Source: Jackrogersella multiformis
Lineage: Eukaryota > Ascomycota > Sordariomycetes > Xylariales > Hypoxylaceae
DNA length: 64,000 nucleotides
Direction of reading: 5' to 3'
NCBI GenBank assembly: GCA_902806575.1
Contig: CADCXD010000009.1
Coordinates: 2,294,001-2,358,000 of the forward strand
The translations under genes were made by a program, and so were the position numbers. Numbering within the stretch: position 1 is the stretch's first letter; each line of letters opens with the position of its first letter. The notes under the pieces are model-generated. The model saw only the letters and a program-made list of their open reading frames with translations, had not been told where the DNA came from and did no database searches. Shown here one piece after another: positions 24,739 to 35,335 of this stretch.

Positions 24739-27700
24739 TTACTTGATTTTCCTGGCGTCGAATAGCGTCAAGCTCAAGCTGGTATCGTTCTCGCCTACGT
24801 TCGGGGTGGGTTCGTTGAGGATTTCCCACCTCCTGAACACAAAAGGGGTCAACCTTTCGGACATCATGCTCATTCCCATGCCTAAGCTTATCGCCCTTCT
24901 CTCGTGTATCCCCGGTGGCGGCTTGTCTCGATGGGCAAGCATGAAGTCCTCCGCTGGATTCGGTGCGAAGCTGAATAGATACCTAAGCCTAGGATCGGCC
25001 GTGATGTCTTTTATGGCACGCACGCACTGTAGACGCGCTTCTTCGGGTAAGCTGTCCACGAGCGCGAGCGCTATATCGAACGCTTGTTGTCCGAGATTGG
25101 ATGATGGATGGTTATCTAGTTCTTGAATAAGGCCTGCAAGAACGATCAAAGCACGGCCACGAATTTCGCCTCCAGGCAGTTTCGATATGTCTATCGCGCT
25201 CGCGGATGGCGAGGTGTAGAGGGTTAGGTAGGAGAAAATAAGGGGTAGCCAATGCGAGAGCACGGCGGCTTGAAGCGAAGCATATTCGTTGGTTCTCGAG
25301 GCCAGAATATCCCACAAGTCGGCAAGCTTATCTACTAAAGCGCTGGAAAGTGGAGATACCCTTGACCCCGAACTCCCGCGGAATATAGAGTCGATGACTG
25401 TTAATAGATTTTCTGCCATATGAATATCCTTATCAAACAGATTATCATCTGGGGGGTTCTTTAGAGAGGGAATGATATCGAGGAAGCGTGACTCTGCCCG
25501 ATTTCTCATGTGTTGCGTAATGTCGGTGCTCAGATAGGGGAGCATGCCTGTCCACATGATATTATTTGCGTCGATGGCGTTGTCGAGCGCTTTCGACAGT
25601 TGTTCAAACTGCGATTGAAGCCTCTCCGATGCTTCGGGGCCGCTCGACTCGTCGATCGCGAGGTTCAGCGAAAGCTTGACTTGACAGAAAGGCAGGGTGA
25701 ATTCATTCGCCAGTTCCAAAACCTGTTCGAACGATTTCTGCCCGCCACCGCCGTCGGGGACCAGCAGCTTCGTAGTCCAAGTCTCGATAAGCGCGGACAA
25801 TTTTGAATCGGGACTCTTTAGTGAGACTGTTTGGCTGGCCGCATTTGGATCCACAAGAACCAGGCCTTGGAAGAGTTTGAGGAGTTGTGCCTCGGTGTCC
25901 TTGTTTTGGAGCGGCTGAGCGATAGTTGTCTGCTGATTGTGAGAATTCGAATATTCTGTTAGTGCCCCACGGATCAGGGGCATTAGCTCTTTCGCGTGAT
26001 CGCGGCTAGCGTGATCCTGAACGATGCGGAAACGATAGCAATCCTCGGAAGTCATGACCGGACTTGGAATAACCGGCATCATCAGCATCTGTAATATTTC
26101 CTGCATGTAAATAGAAGCAAACCCGACGGCGTTTGTCTGAAGCTGGGTAGTTGCGAACAAGACGGCCAGAGATAGACAACCCGAGCTGATGAGGGGCGGG
26201 AAAAGCTCAGCGATAGGTGGCCGCTTCGTCAGCTTGCGAATATGATAAACCCAGACTTTCATAAGCTCCCTGAAGTGGTGGATATCGAATACGCGTAGTC
26301 TCGTAAGAAGAATGCAACAGAGCCGCTGGCGCTCGTCCGCCTTGCCCCAGTAAGTTTGCAATTTCTTAACGATTGCATAGAACAGCCGTTCCATCGTTGG
26401 CCTATCAGCACTTGTGTAGCTCGCAAGCTTTTCTATCTGCTCGCTGAGCTCCGTCTCGGCATCCTGAAGCTGGGTAGCCATATTGTCAGATAACGGCGAC
26501 GACGCATCAGCCGCGCTGCTGCGGTCTATTCGAATCAGGTCATTCTGTAGCTGCACTGCCACGTCCTCTAAGCCAGTCAAACGTGGCGCTAGGTTGGCAA
26601 GAGAAGCTAGTAGCGGCCGAGCGCCAACGCCTTGCTCTTCCAAGATAACTTTAAGTCGCTCATAAAGAATCTGGAAGAGTGGCTTAGCCGCTCCGGTTGC
26701 GGTGAACACCGGCAGATGAAGGCTGATGGTGTCAGCGCAGCATGCGAGAAGTTCGGCATTGGAATTTGCTGCCGTGAGTTTCAAAACGTTCTCGAGCACG
26801 GTATAGTCCTGGGCGGCTTCGAGCAGTGTCCGAACCGTTTCGAAAACAGGTCTAGGAAGTTCGACGCCTCCTTTACCCGACTGTGAATTCTGAGCGAAAC
26901 CGCCGATGAAGTCGTTGCCGAGCCACGAGGAAATAGTTGTCTTGAGCGAACGGCTGCTTAACTCGATTAGTTTCGACAGCCTCTTCAAGCTCATCGGTTT
27001 CTTATGCAGCAAAGGGTCACCTGAGCTCAATGGAACGGAAAGTGTGCTTTTAACACAGCTTATTGCTAATGCGATGTCCTTCGCCTCGTCATCGACTGAG
27101 AAAGACGCCCTTCGTAGTAGGGTCGCTCTCAAATTGTTCATCGACTCGTTTAGGGAGTCGAAGGGAATCTCGACTAGAAGTCTTGTAACGCATGGCCCGT
27201 CCGGCCCCGTTTGGGCAGGATCCAAAATACCACCACGGGCTATCAGCCATTGTATATACTGAGGAACCAAGAAGTGGCCAGATCGAGCTAGTTCTGATAC
27301 GAGATGGTATACGAGCTGCTTTCGATCATTCTCTTCGAGTGGATCGGCGTCAAGGAAATCCAGAATCGCCCTGGTGACGTCGACATCTAAGTCTGACGAC
27401 GAACGCAGGAGCGCTGTGGCAATATACACCTTCGCAATTCCAGGTCGATATAGCGAAGTACACCATTCGAGAACAGTTCTTACTATGGATAGCTTGTTTT
27501 CGCTCGTCTTCCAAAGCTGCTTTGGGAGTGTACTGTCGAGAGGCGTCCGGTGAATGCTGTCGAGTAGCTGTACCACTATGCTCCGAAGAGCAGGCTGTGA
27601 TTTAGCATTGGAGCTAGTTAAATAGTCATTGCGTAAGTCGATCGATTTGAACGCCCTCAATCTCGATTCGTTGTTACTCGATCCAGAGGCCTCGAGCAGA

Positions 27701-29386
27701 GAGTCGCGAAATTTCAACCAAGTAAAGGGGCTGATGAAATTTTCTGGGCTCGTAAGAAGTAGGGATTCTACCAATGACTGTAAGCGCTTAGCAAGAGGCA
27801 GTAAAATGTCACGGTCAGGATGGTAATATATCTAATCGTCAAGTTAGCTAGCTGAGCCAAAATTTTGCTGTCTCAAGGAATGCTTACAGAAGAGTGGTGG
27901 GAAAGAATAGCGTTAACCAATCGTCGCCCGTGCCGCCTTAATTTCAGTATGTCTTTCCAGTATATCTGGATAATCAAAAGCCACATAGGGAGCTTGGCCT
28001 GGTTGCTATTTTCTAAACCGGAGACTAGCCAGTCCATATAATGATCACGGTCCAAAAGGTGCTCGGCGTAAAGATGGGTAGCAAGGCGGATCCTACAAGT
28101 AGTCAGCGTTGAGACCGGGTCGTTCGAGGCAGAATCGTGACTTACGCATATGTGACTTTGGTCTTCCAATCACTTTCGCTAAATGCATTGGTGACGGTCT
28201 CGACAAATTGCTCGACAAAGACAGTCCAGTCCCTGATCCATTTAGCTTCTCCGCCCATTACAAATATGCCGTTCACCCCTTTCCTCTTGAAGGCCCGGAT
28301 CTCGTTAGCACCGACGCACTTCGCAAGCCAGACAGCACGATCTGTGGGAACGTTTTTATTCAGGCATTGCTCGAGCAAGACCTTCCCGCGAATACCATGA
28401 GGGATAGTTCGGCTAAGACGTCTGAGGGAGATGGCAGGATTAGCGAGGTCCTTGAGCCATATTTCTCTTTTGGTGTCGGTTAACGTGACACGGGGCGGGG
28501 GTTTGAAGGTAGAAGCCGACGTGATCTGGCCGCTGTGCCTCCTTTGATTCAGTATGCCAGTGAATATAGTCGATAATGTATGAAGGCCGCTCTTATGTTT
28601 TATTGCGGGAAACAACGGGGCCTTCGCGGACGCAGGTTCTTGCGTAGATTGCGCCGGTGCCTTGTCGAAGTAGCCATGCCTGATGATGCTATCCGAGAAT
28701 TGGTCCTCGGGGTGCGCTCCATTCCAGGGGTAGAAATCGGCGAATCCTACGGATAGGTCAGTATGCATACGAGGGGCGGTATCCTTGGTTTTAGTTTTAC
28801 CGGTGGGCTCTGGCTTGCCCATATTCGGGTAGCGAGGAGCGAGGGAGGGCGTCTCGAGGACGAAGGGCTTCGGACGAGCGTCCTTTTTGGGAGGTGTATT
28901 GGTGGTCGTGTTCGAGGGCTCCGGCCGCTTAGCGGGCAAGACATGTCGGGTGCGGCGAGGAGGCATGGGCAGCGGGACGGAGTCTTCGTCGGCAGTGTGG
29001 CATCTCGACGTACGAGGAGTCATATCACCGGCATCGGAAACGTCGTTCATCGACATCACTCGCGACGGGGTGAAGGGCTTATTGACGGATATAGCATCCA
29101 GGTTCTGCGGGGATTCGCTGAAGCCGGGATGCTCGATGGCATCGTTGACCAGTTCGAGCTTGAGCCTCGACCCTCCCCTCCTAGGGAGGGTGTTATACCT
29201 GGATTGTGCAACATCGCCCACGTCGGAAGACTGCTCGCTGAAAGTCTCGGATTTCCGTATAGGAGATTGAGGTAGGTATTGTTGGGAGAGTGTTCGCTGG
29301 TGGGTAGGGGATTGCGACAACCCCGAGCCGCTTAGAGTTCTCTGAGGCTGTCGCTGAGGGACGGCCATGGGGGGCCTAGAGGTCAT
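24739..29386 (-). CDS. MED12: Mediator complex subunit 12 (Med12/Srb8), 1512 aa
   Basis: Three exons: 29386-28146, 28092-27888 and 27831-24739. Both introns (53 and 56 nt) have GTAAG donors and TAG acceptors, and the frame is continuous. The N-terminus MTSRPPMAVPQRQPQRTLSG matches fungal Med12 as I know it. A long Ser/Pro-rich region follows, then the Med12 domain at about residues 320-370 with RTIPHGIRGKVLLEQCL and VWLAKCVGANEIRAFKRKG. The exon-2 region (RLATHLYAEHLLDRDHYMDWL) continues the conserved part, and exon 3 is the long helical body. Med12 belongs to the Cdk8 kinase module, which reversibly binds core Mediator and mostly represses, sometimes activates, RNA polymerase II transcription in the nucleus. 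The length is in the normal fungal range. It is divergent from the Asterix-like gene across a repeat-rich 4.3-kb region. Confidence 0.94.
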
Positions 29387-29720
29387 CGCGGGCGAACGAT
29401 CTGTTGATGCGCCATGTCTTCATGTAGTCGGAAAGGGTATTACGAAGGTATTTGGGGACGAGGTAGGAGAAGCGAAGTCGAACCCAGGGATGCGATACCG
29501 CGAGACTCGTAGGCAAATCGAGGAGGACTCGGGAAGAGGAGGAGGAGGCCAGCGAAGGCGAAAGAAGCGAAGCCAAGCTAGAGAAGATGATGAGTAAATT
29601 TGAAGAAATCTTTGGTGTATAGCGAAAATTAGCATGTGGGTGTATGTATGGATGTATGGACGTGTGTATGTATGTAAGGCAAGTTATGTATGTGGTAAGA
29701 TGGTGTTTCTATGATTACAC

Positions 29721-29764
29721 GCACGCATACACATACACATACACATACACATACGCATACACAC
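29721..29764. repeat. ACACAT-type tandem repeat
   Basis: About six hexamer units of the type ACACAT/GCATAC in direct tandem, upstream of Med12 on its far side. Confidence 0.8.
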
Positions 29765-29828
29765 TTTCCGCCTCACACATCTATCCGTTACGACGATACG
29801 ATGGTAGCGGCAAAAAGGTAATCGGGGT

Positions 29829-29859
29829 TGCGGTACTGCGGTACTGCGGTACTGCGGTA
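29829..29859. repeat. TGCGGTAC octamer tandem repeat
   Basis: The eight-base unit TGCGGTAC is repeated about 3.5 times without interruption, then decays into GGTATTGG. Confidence 0.8.
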
Positions 29860-30402
29860 TTGGTATGGATTGCGGTAATGCGGTAAGAATGCGTACCTCT
29901 ATGTGTAGTGTAGGTAGTGTAGTGTAATAGTAGTGAATGAGTGGCCCAGCACTTTAGCAGAATCGACATAGGTTAGCAGCATCAGCATCAGCATCGGCCA
30001 AGCGAATAATAATGACCTGGAATAACTAGGAATAACTAGGGGTGGTGAGCCATTGACCGCATTCTGGGTCCTTTTAGGGTGGTTCCTCAAGATGGTCTAG
30101 GGGAGAGTTGGCAAAGGGTTGGCTGCTGGTTTGGGTCTTGGGGTCTTGGGTCTTTGGGTGATGGTTCTGGTTTGGCATGATCTGCGCGATTGGGTGGGAT
30201 CGGAAGCGCGGGAAAATATGCGAACTGACACCATCGCACCTCCCTCCTAGCCTCTACATAGGTACCGTGGACCTTGCCCAGGACCTCCTCCCCCCTACCT
30301 TGCTTCTTTAGGAGGTAGGTACCATACCCGTATCGTAAATCATGTACTCTTTCTACCATTCGCAGGCAGAAAGGTACAATGCATAACTTGCATAGTATCT
30401 AC

Positions 30403-30418
30403 AGGTAGGTACCTACCT
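30403..30418. repeat. 16-bp perfect palindrome AGGTAGGTACCTACCT
   Basis: It equals its own reverse complement and is the inverse-phase form (GGTACC centre) of the dispersed CCTAGG-centred motif. Confidence 0.88.
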
Positions 30419-33226
30419 CACATTGTGATCATGGTGATACGTAACACAGTACTAGTGCAGATTCGCTAGAAACAGTGGACCCGGCCATATTAAAAAGAAA
30501 ACGAAAATCCAATTCCATCAACACATACCTAGGTAATACACTACGTCTATGGATGGATATAACCGACCATATTTAGCAACTCTTAAACGATATCGCTAAG
30601 CTAAGCTAAGCACTTGTTATTAGTCCGATCTACTAATACTATCTAGGTACACTAAGTAGTGGCGTTCATAAAGACGTTAATCGGTTTAACTTACTAAGTA
30701 CCTTTAGATAGGTAGGTACCAAGGTAGGTATGGATGTTACGCGAGGTAACCCGCGGCTATCGTGGGAATCCAGGTTACACTTAAATCTGTAGTAATATTT
30801 TCAAGTCTCAGCTCCTTCTCGGCTTCCTTCTACGCCGCCACCGCCGCCGCCGCAGCAGCAGCAGTGCCAGCATTTAAACTTTATACCCATTTATTAGTAG
30901 GGCATGATAAAACACGGGGTTCATTCGGGGCTTTCGGCAGCTGAGCTTTCAACCGGTTAAGTACATAATATATGCCCTATCAGGTATGTAATGGTAAGCA
31001 GAGCAGGTAAGATAAACCAACTCCATCCATAGCTTACGCAACTACGGATTACATATCCCGCCGTCTCCCGTAAATACCCTGATAGGTCTGACGGGATATG
31101 GACTTTATAAACCTATAAACTTTACTATTTAGACGGAGTTAAAAGGAAATTCGCGGAAACGAGAAACAGAATAAGGGAGCGAGCCGAGGTCCTTGGATAA
31201 CCTAATCTGCTAAAGTCGGGTTTGCCGGCGGCCCAGACTTTTGAGCAATAGGATCCCTTCTCTTGGTACGGATTTAACACAACACGTACAAACAGGTAGT
31301 TTGCCTAACACGTATTAAGGTTAGTCGGTCATCGGTCACCAGTCCAGTGACAACAATGAATCGAGGCGATACAGTAGGCAATCGATGACATTAGTGTATA
31401 TCGTGGGTGCCCATCAGTAATTACCTAGGTAGGTATCATGAGATGATGGCACGTTCTACTAATAGTACCAAAATAGACCCAATAACAGGTGCTTAGCAAA
31501 CCGTCAATGATGCCTAAGGCACGCATACCTAAATACCTACCCAGGTAAATATGTAGGTATGTAAGGAGGAAATCATGAGATGAGGCAGCAACGGCAACAG
31601 ATAGGCTTTCGTCGTGCACAACGAATTATCCTCCAAACTCGGAAGATAACCCTAGGTATGTACCTACAGTGGAAAGCTTTGTATAAAATTAGTAATCTCC
31701 AATATCCATTGCTTCAAAGTGCCCCAAGGCTAGTTAGCCCTGTCAGCCAGCTTGGCCGGCCAGCCCCAGACGCAGGTCATCAATAACCCGGGTCGAGCCC
31801 ATTCTGCCCATTGTAGGTAGGTAGTGTATGTAGGTATCTCTGACAAATGGTTGACCGAATCTCGTCCGCCCTTCGTAGGCAGACCCCCCGCAACCAATTG
31901 CCATAAGAGGAGTGAGTATGAAGTCGCTCGATGCCTATTCGACCGTGAGAGGCTGTCGTGTGTCTAAGTCTACATATTTCAATGCAGGAGCGATGTCGTA
32001 TGTATAACATCTTTGGTGGACTCCTAGAGTCCTGATCCTATCCTATCCCCTATCCTACACTACTATAGCTATCTAGATGGAAGCGACAGAGACATTGGAA
32101 TGTAACCAAGCAGCTAAGTCGTTGAACGATTCCAAGTTTTTCTTCTCGATGAAGCATAAAAGTTCCCAAGTTCCAAACTACAAAGGAGGTAAATGCATAT
32201 TCCTTCCCAATTTAGAAGTTCTCGGTATGGAAACTTCCAACTCGAGCTGTTGTTATTATTACTCCATTGCGTTTGTCGAATTCCTGCAAGGGGAACAACG
32301 AGCTCCTCCAATCATAATGGCCGTGATTGCCCTCACCTAACTTGTCATTGCCAGGAAACGTGTTTGGAGACACGAACCCTACAGCATGCCGGATAGCCTA
32401 ATATGTGAGACATGACGTTGCTATGAGTAGTATAGAGGCCAAATTCCGTCTAGGATTGCCAGTCCATAGTAGGTCGGTTCGGAAGTAGTCGAGAGATCAC
32501 ATATCATCCCCTTATGACCGATGCTGATCACACGAAGCCCAATCCTATATATTATGGCCGTGGATCAGCGGGGACGCACGAGTCTCTGCAGCAGCCGTCT
32601 TACTCGAACCGCCAGAAGGCAATTCCCCGAAGCTCCTTGCGGTTATTCTTGCTCTGTCCCATAGGTGGCAAGGTGGTATCTGTACACAGATATAAGCCGC
32701 ATATATTAGAGACCGTGAACCGGGCTCTTGGCCAAAATTGGGCGTGCCATCGCAGGGCGACATCGACGTCGTACAAATCAATTTGATGGATGGCTCGATG
32801 GTTTTGATGGGTGGTAGATAGGGAATAATCATCACACATAGACATTAAGTGCCGGCGCGAGTACGAGGCTACTCCGCCATTTCCCACCTCTAAGCTCTCG
32901 TAGTTCTCTACTCTCCGTATGCACGAGGGGTGATACGAGCATCTAAACGCAGGTGATACGCAATATAACAAAAATATAATGAGATGAGACGAGACGGTAC
33001 AGTATGGTCCTAGGATTGCTTTTATGTGTTTTATTTGTTCTATTTAGAGGTAGGGGATATATGGATGGATGGATTGAATCATTACGGAAGTTGTAGGAAT
33101 CAAAATATGTACGGTACCTCACTAATATGTATGTATTCCGCAGGTAAGACCTTGAATAGAAATGTATAGGTATGTGGGAACTAAGAGGTACATAGGTACC
33201 TAATTCCGTACTGTATCTTACCTGTG

Positions 33227-33240
33227 CCTACCTAGGTAGG
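33227..33240. repeat. 14-bp perfect palindrome CCTACCTAGGTAGG
   Basis: A copy of the dispersed CCTAGG-centred palindrome, about 450 bases upstream of the Asterix-like start codon. Confidence 0.88.
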
Positions 33241-33682
33241 TACTTAATGTAGATCTAGCTAACCCCGCCCCTCTTGCCCGTCCTATCCCGTCCAACCCGC
33301 CCCGTTGGCTTTTATCGCACAAGGGTGGGGAAACCTTGGAAGCTTGGAACCTCAGAAAGCTCGAAAAGAATGGGAGAGCCCCAGCGGTCCGAAAAAGGTT
33401 TAGCGTCGGGTGGCCCCCGTCCGTCTCGTGCTGCAAGAACGGATCTCGACGACCATCCATCCACCATCGCAACTTTCCTCTCCGGCGTTTTGAATGGTCA
33501 AGCTCCCAGTCTCCAAGCTCCAAGCTCTAAATATAACACCGATTTATAATACCCAGGTACCTACGTATTACTATACATAATTAACCTCGTACCGTACACG
33601 GAGGATTAATCGGCGACGTCGGGGTATCCGAAATAAGAGAAACACGGAAACAGGACAGACCAAAACAAAAGGGAATCCATCC

Positions 33683-34142
33683 ATGGCTTCGAAGAAGGAT
33701 ATGCGACGGCCGGACTTGGGTAAGAAAACTCTTCTGCACCACACCACACAATCGCATTGCGTCAACGCCACGTCGCGTCGCGTCGCGCACCAACACACAC
33801 ACACACACACACACTTATCTACTATCCAAATACCACGTAACGCAGCAAGCAAGCCGCTAACCCACCTCCTCCACCGCAGCGGTGCCGTACCAAGAGCCCG
33901 CGGGCAAGCCGGGCGACGCGGCCGAGTTCACGTCGACGCTGACGTCGACGCTGCCCATGGCCGCCATCTTCACGCGCAACCGGTACGTGGGCTGGGCGTC
34001 GGTCGTCATCAGCATCCAGAGCTGGCTGGGCGAGAGCGAGGAGGCCAGCAAGAGCAGCGGCACCCCCGGATACTTCACCGTCGGCATGTCAGGTAAGCTC
34101 CCTCCCCTCCCCTCCCCAAAAAGGGAAGGGCCTCGGTCTTAC

Positions 34143-34175
<33 letters not shown>

Positions 34176-34309
34176 TGGCTGACGAGGCAAAACAAATAAA
34201 AGTCATGGCCCTCGCCGTCACCTACCTGCCCCTATTCCTCCCGCAGCCGGGCCAGCCAGGCGCCACCGGCACCGAGGCCCCGGCGCCCGTCCCTCCCATC
34301 GGCGCATAG
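33683..34309 (+). CDS. Asterix (WDR83OS, UPF0139) homologue, ER PAT-complex subunit, 118 aa
   Basis: Exons 33683-33719, 33880-34092 and 34203-34309. The joins G|CG and G|TC keep the frame, and the acceptors are GCAG and AAAAG. The short N-terminus MASKKDMRRPDL is polar. Exon 2 carries the family core, with a membrane segment around MAAIFTRNRYVGWASVVISI, and exon 3 completes a second hydrophobic segment (VMALAVTYLPLFLP) before a Pro/Gly-rich tail. Length and layout fit the Asterix family, an ER membrane protein that in animals pairs with CCDC47 to shield hydrophilic transmembrane helices during multipass membrane-protein insertion. Fungal function is inferred from the family. Both introns contain simple repeats: (AC)n and CGTCG units in intron 1, (GAGCCT)n in intron 2. 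The 3' end converges with the RhoGAP gene. Confidence 0.85.
33771..33814. repeat. CGTCG and (AC)n repeats inside intron 1 of the Asterix-like gene
   Basis: CGTCG units (33771-33787) are followed by an uninterrupted AC tract (about 33793-33813). Both lie between the GTAAGA donor and the GCAG acceptor. Confidence 0.8.
34146..34175. repeat. (GAGCCT)5 hexamer repeat in intron 2 of the Asterix-like gene
   Basis: Five direct copies of GAGCCT lie just before the intron's branch-point-like CTGAC sequence. Confidence 0.85.
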
Positions 34310-35335
34310 ACGAGCGGCGAGTCAGATCGAACCCCACCTACTCATCTATATATCTACCTAATACATCCAATCCACACAACGGGACGTGGACGCAGTAGGA
34401 GCAAGAAGGATAGGCGAGCTAGAAAAACGCAACGGCAGGTGTACAAGTATCCGGGCAGGCGAGAGCAAACTGTAACATACCTACTATTGTGAAGCAAAGT
34501 AAAGCAAAGTAAAGTGAAGTGAAGAAGTGTCGTTCAGATCTGGGGCGGAACCCAACAACAGACAACAGCGACGAGGCAACGAGTCCGCCCCTAAAAATAA
34601 ACTCCCAAACCCTCAGATAGCCACCAGGTTCAGGTCCTGTATATACTAGATACCTACAAACGCCCGTGACAAGAACAAATATTTCCGCATCGTGCTAGCG
34701 GCTGGAAAGCCCCGGTGATGGATAACCAATTAGGTCTCGCTAGTATCATAATAGAAGAAGAAAATTAATAAAAATGGCCCGTATATTAGGTGCATACCTA
34801 GTTAACAGGTACGAAGTATACACGACCGACAGCCTTCAAATATTCAATCTTGGAATGCAATAAAACAGCTGTATAGCAAGATATACCGCCTTACCTACAC
34901 CTACACTAAGCTCACTATTCACCAACTGCATCCACCAAAACGCAAGTACGCATTTTCTCTCGGTGCCATTACCATCGCGGTGCAAATCTCGAAAGGAACC
35001 AGCAATATTAACAAGCAATATGCATTCAGCAACGCAAGAGCAGAAGGACAGACATTTAGACGCCGGTACTCGCTCGCCCCTTAGCATCATGTGCCCCCTG
35101 AGCCCTCCCTCCCTATCGCCCTATCGCCCTATCTCCCCATCTCCGTTACGCAAGAAGAAAAAAACCGCAAGAAAATTACTCTTTAGACAATAAGTAAGTA
35201 GGTTCGGCAATGGCCTCTCGCCGTTTTTATCTCTCCTCGTTTGTATCTCCTTGCTTCCCCTTATTCTTCCCGTTATTCTTATTCTTATTCTTCTCTCCTC
35301 CCTTACGCCCCTCCCACACCCAAAAACCAACCAGT
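34310..35335. other. Intergenic between convergent genes
   Basis: About 1 kb separating the Asterix-like stop from the RhoGAP stop. It has an AAGCAAAGT-type direct repeat at about 34491-34524 and a CCCTATCG-type tandem at about 35111-35135. No gene is supported. Confidence 0.6.

Larger units (their letters stand above)
29387..33682. other. Divergent intergenic region rich in simple repeats
   Basis: 4.3 kb between the starts of Med12 (-) and the Asterix-like gene (+). It carries an ACACAT tandem array (29721-29764), a TGCGGTAC array (about 29829-29859), a GGGTCTT-rich tract (about 30127-30165) and TACCTAGGTA-family palindromes at 30403-30418, 31422-31431 and 33227-33240. Both promoters must lie within it. 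No coding sequence is supported. Confidence 0.6.
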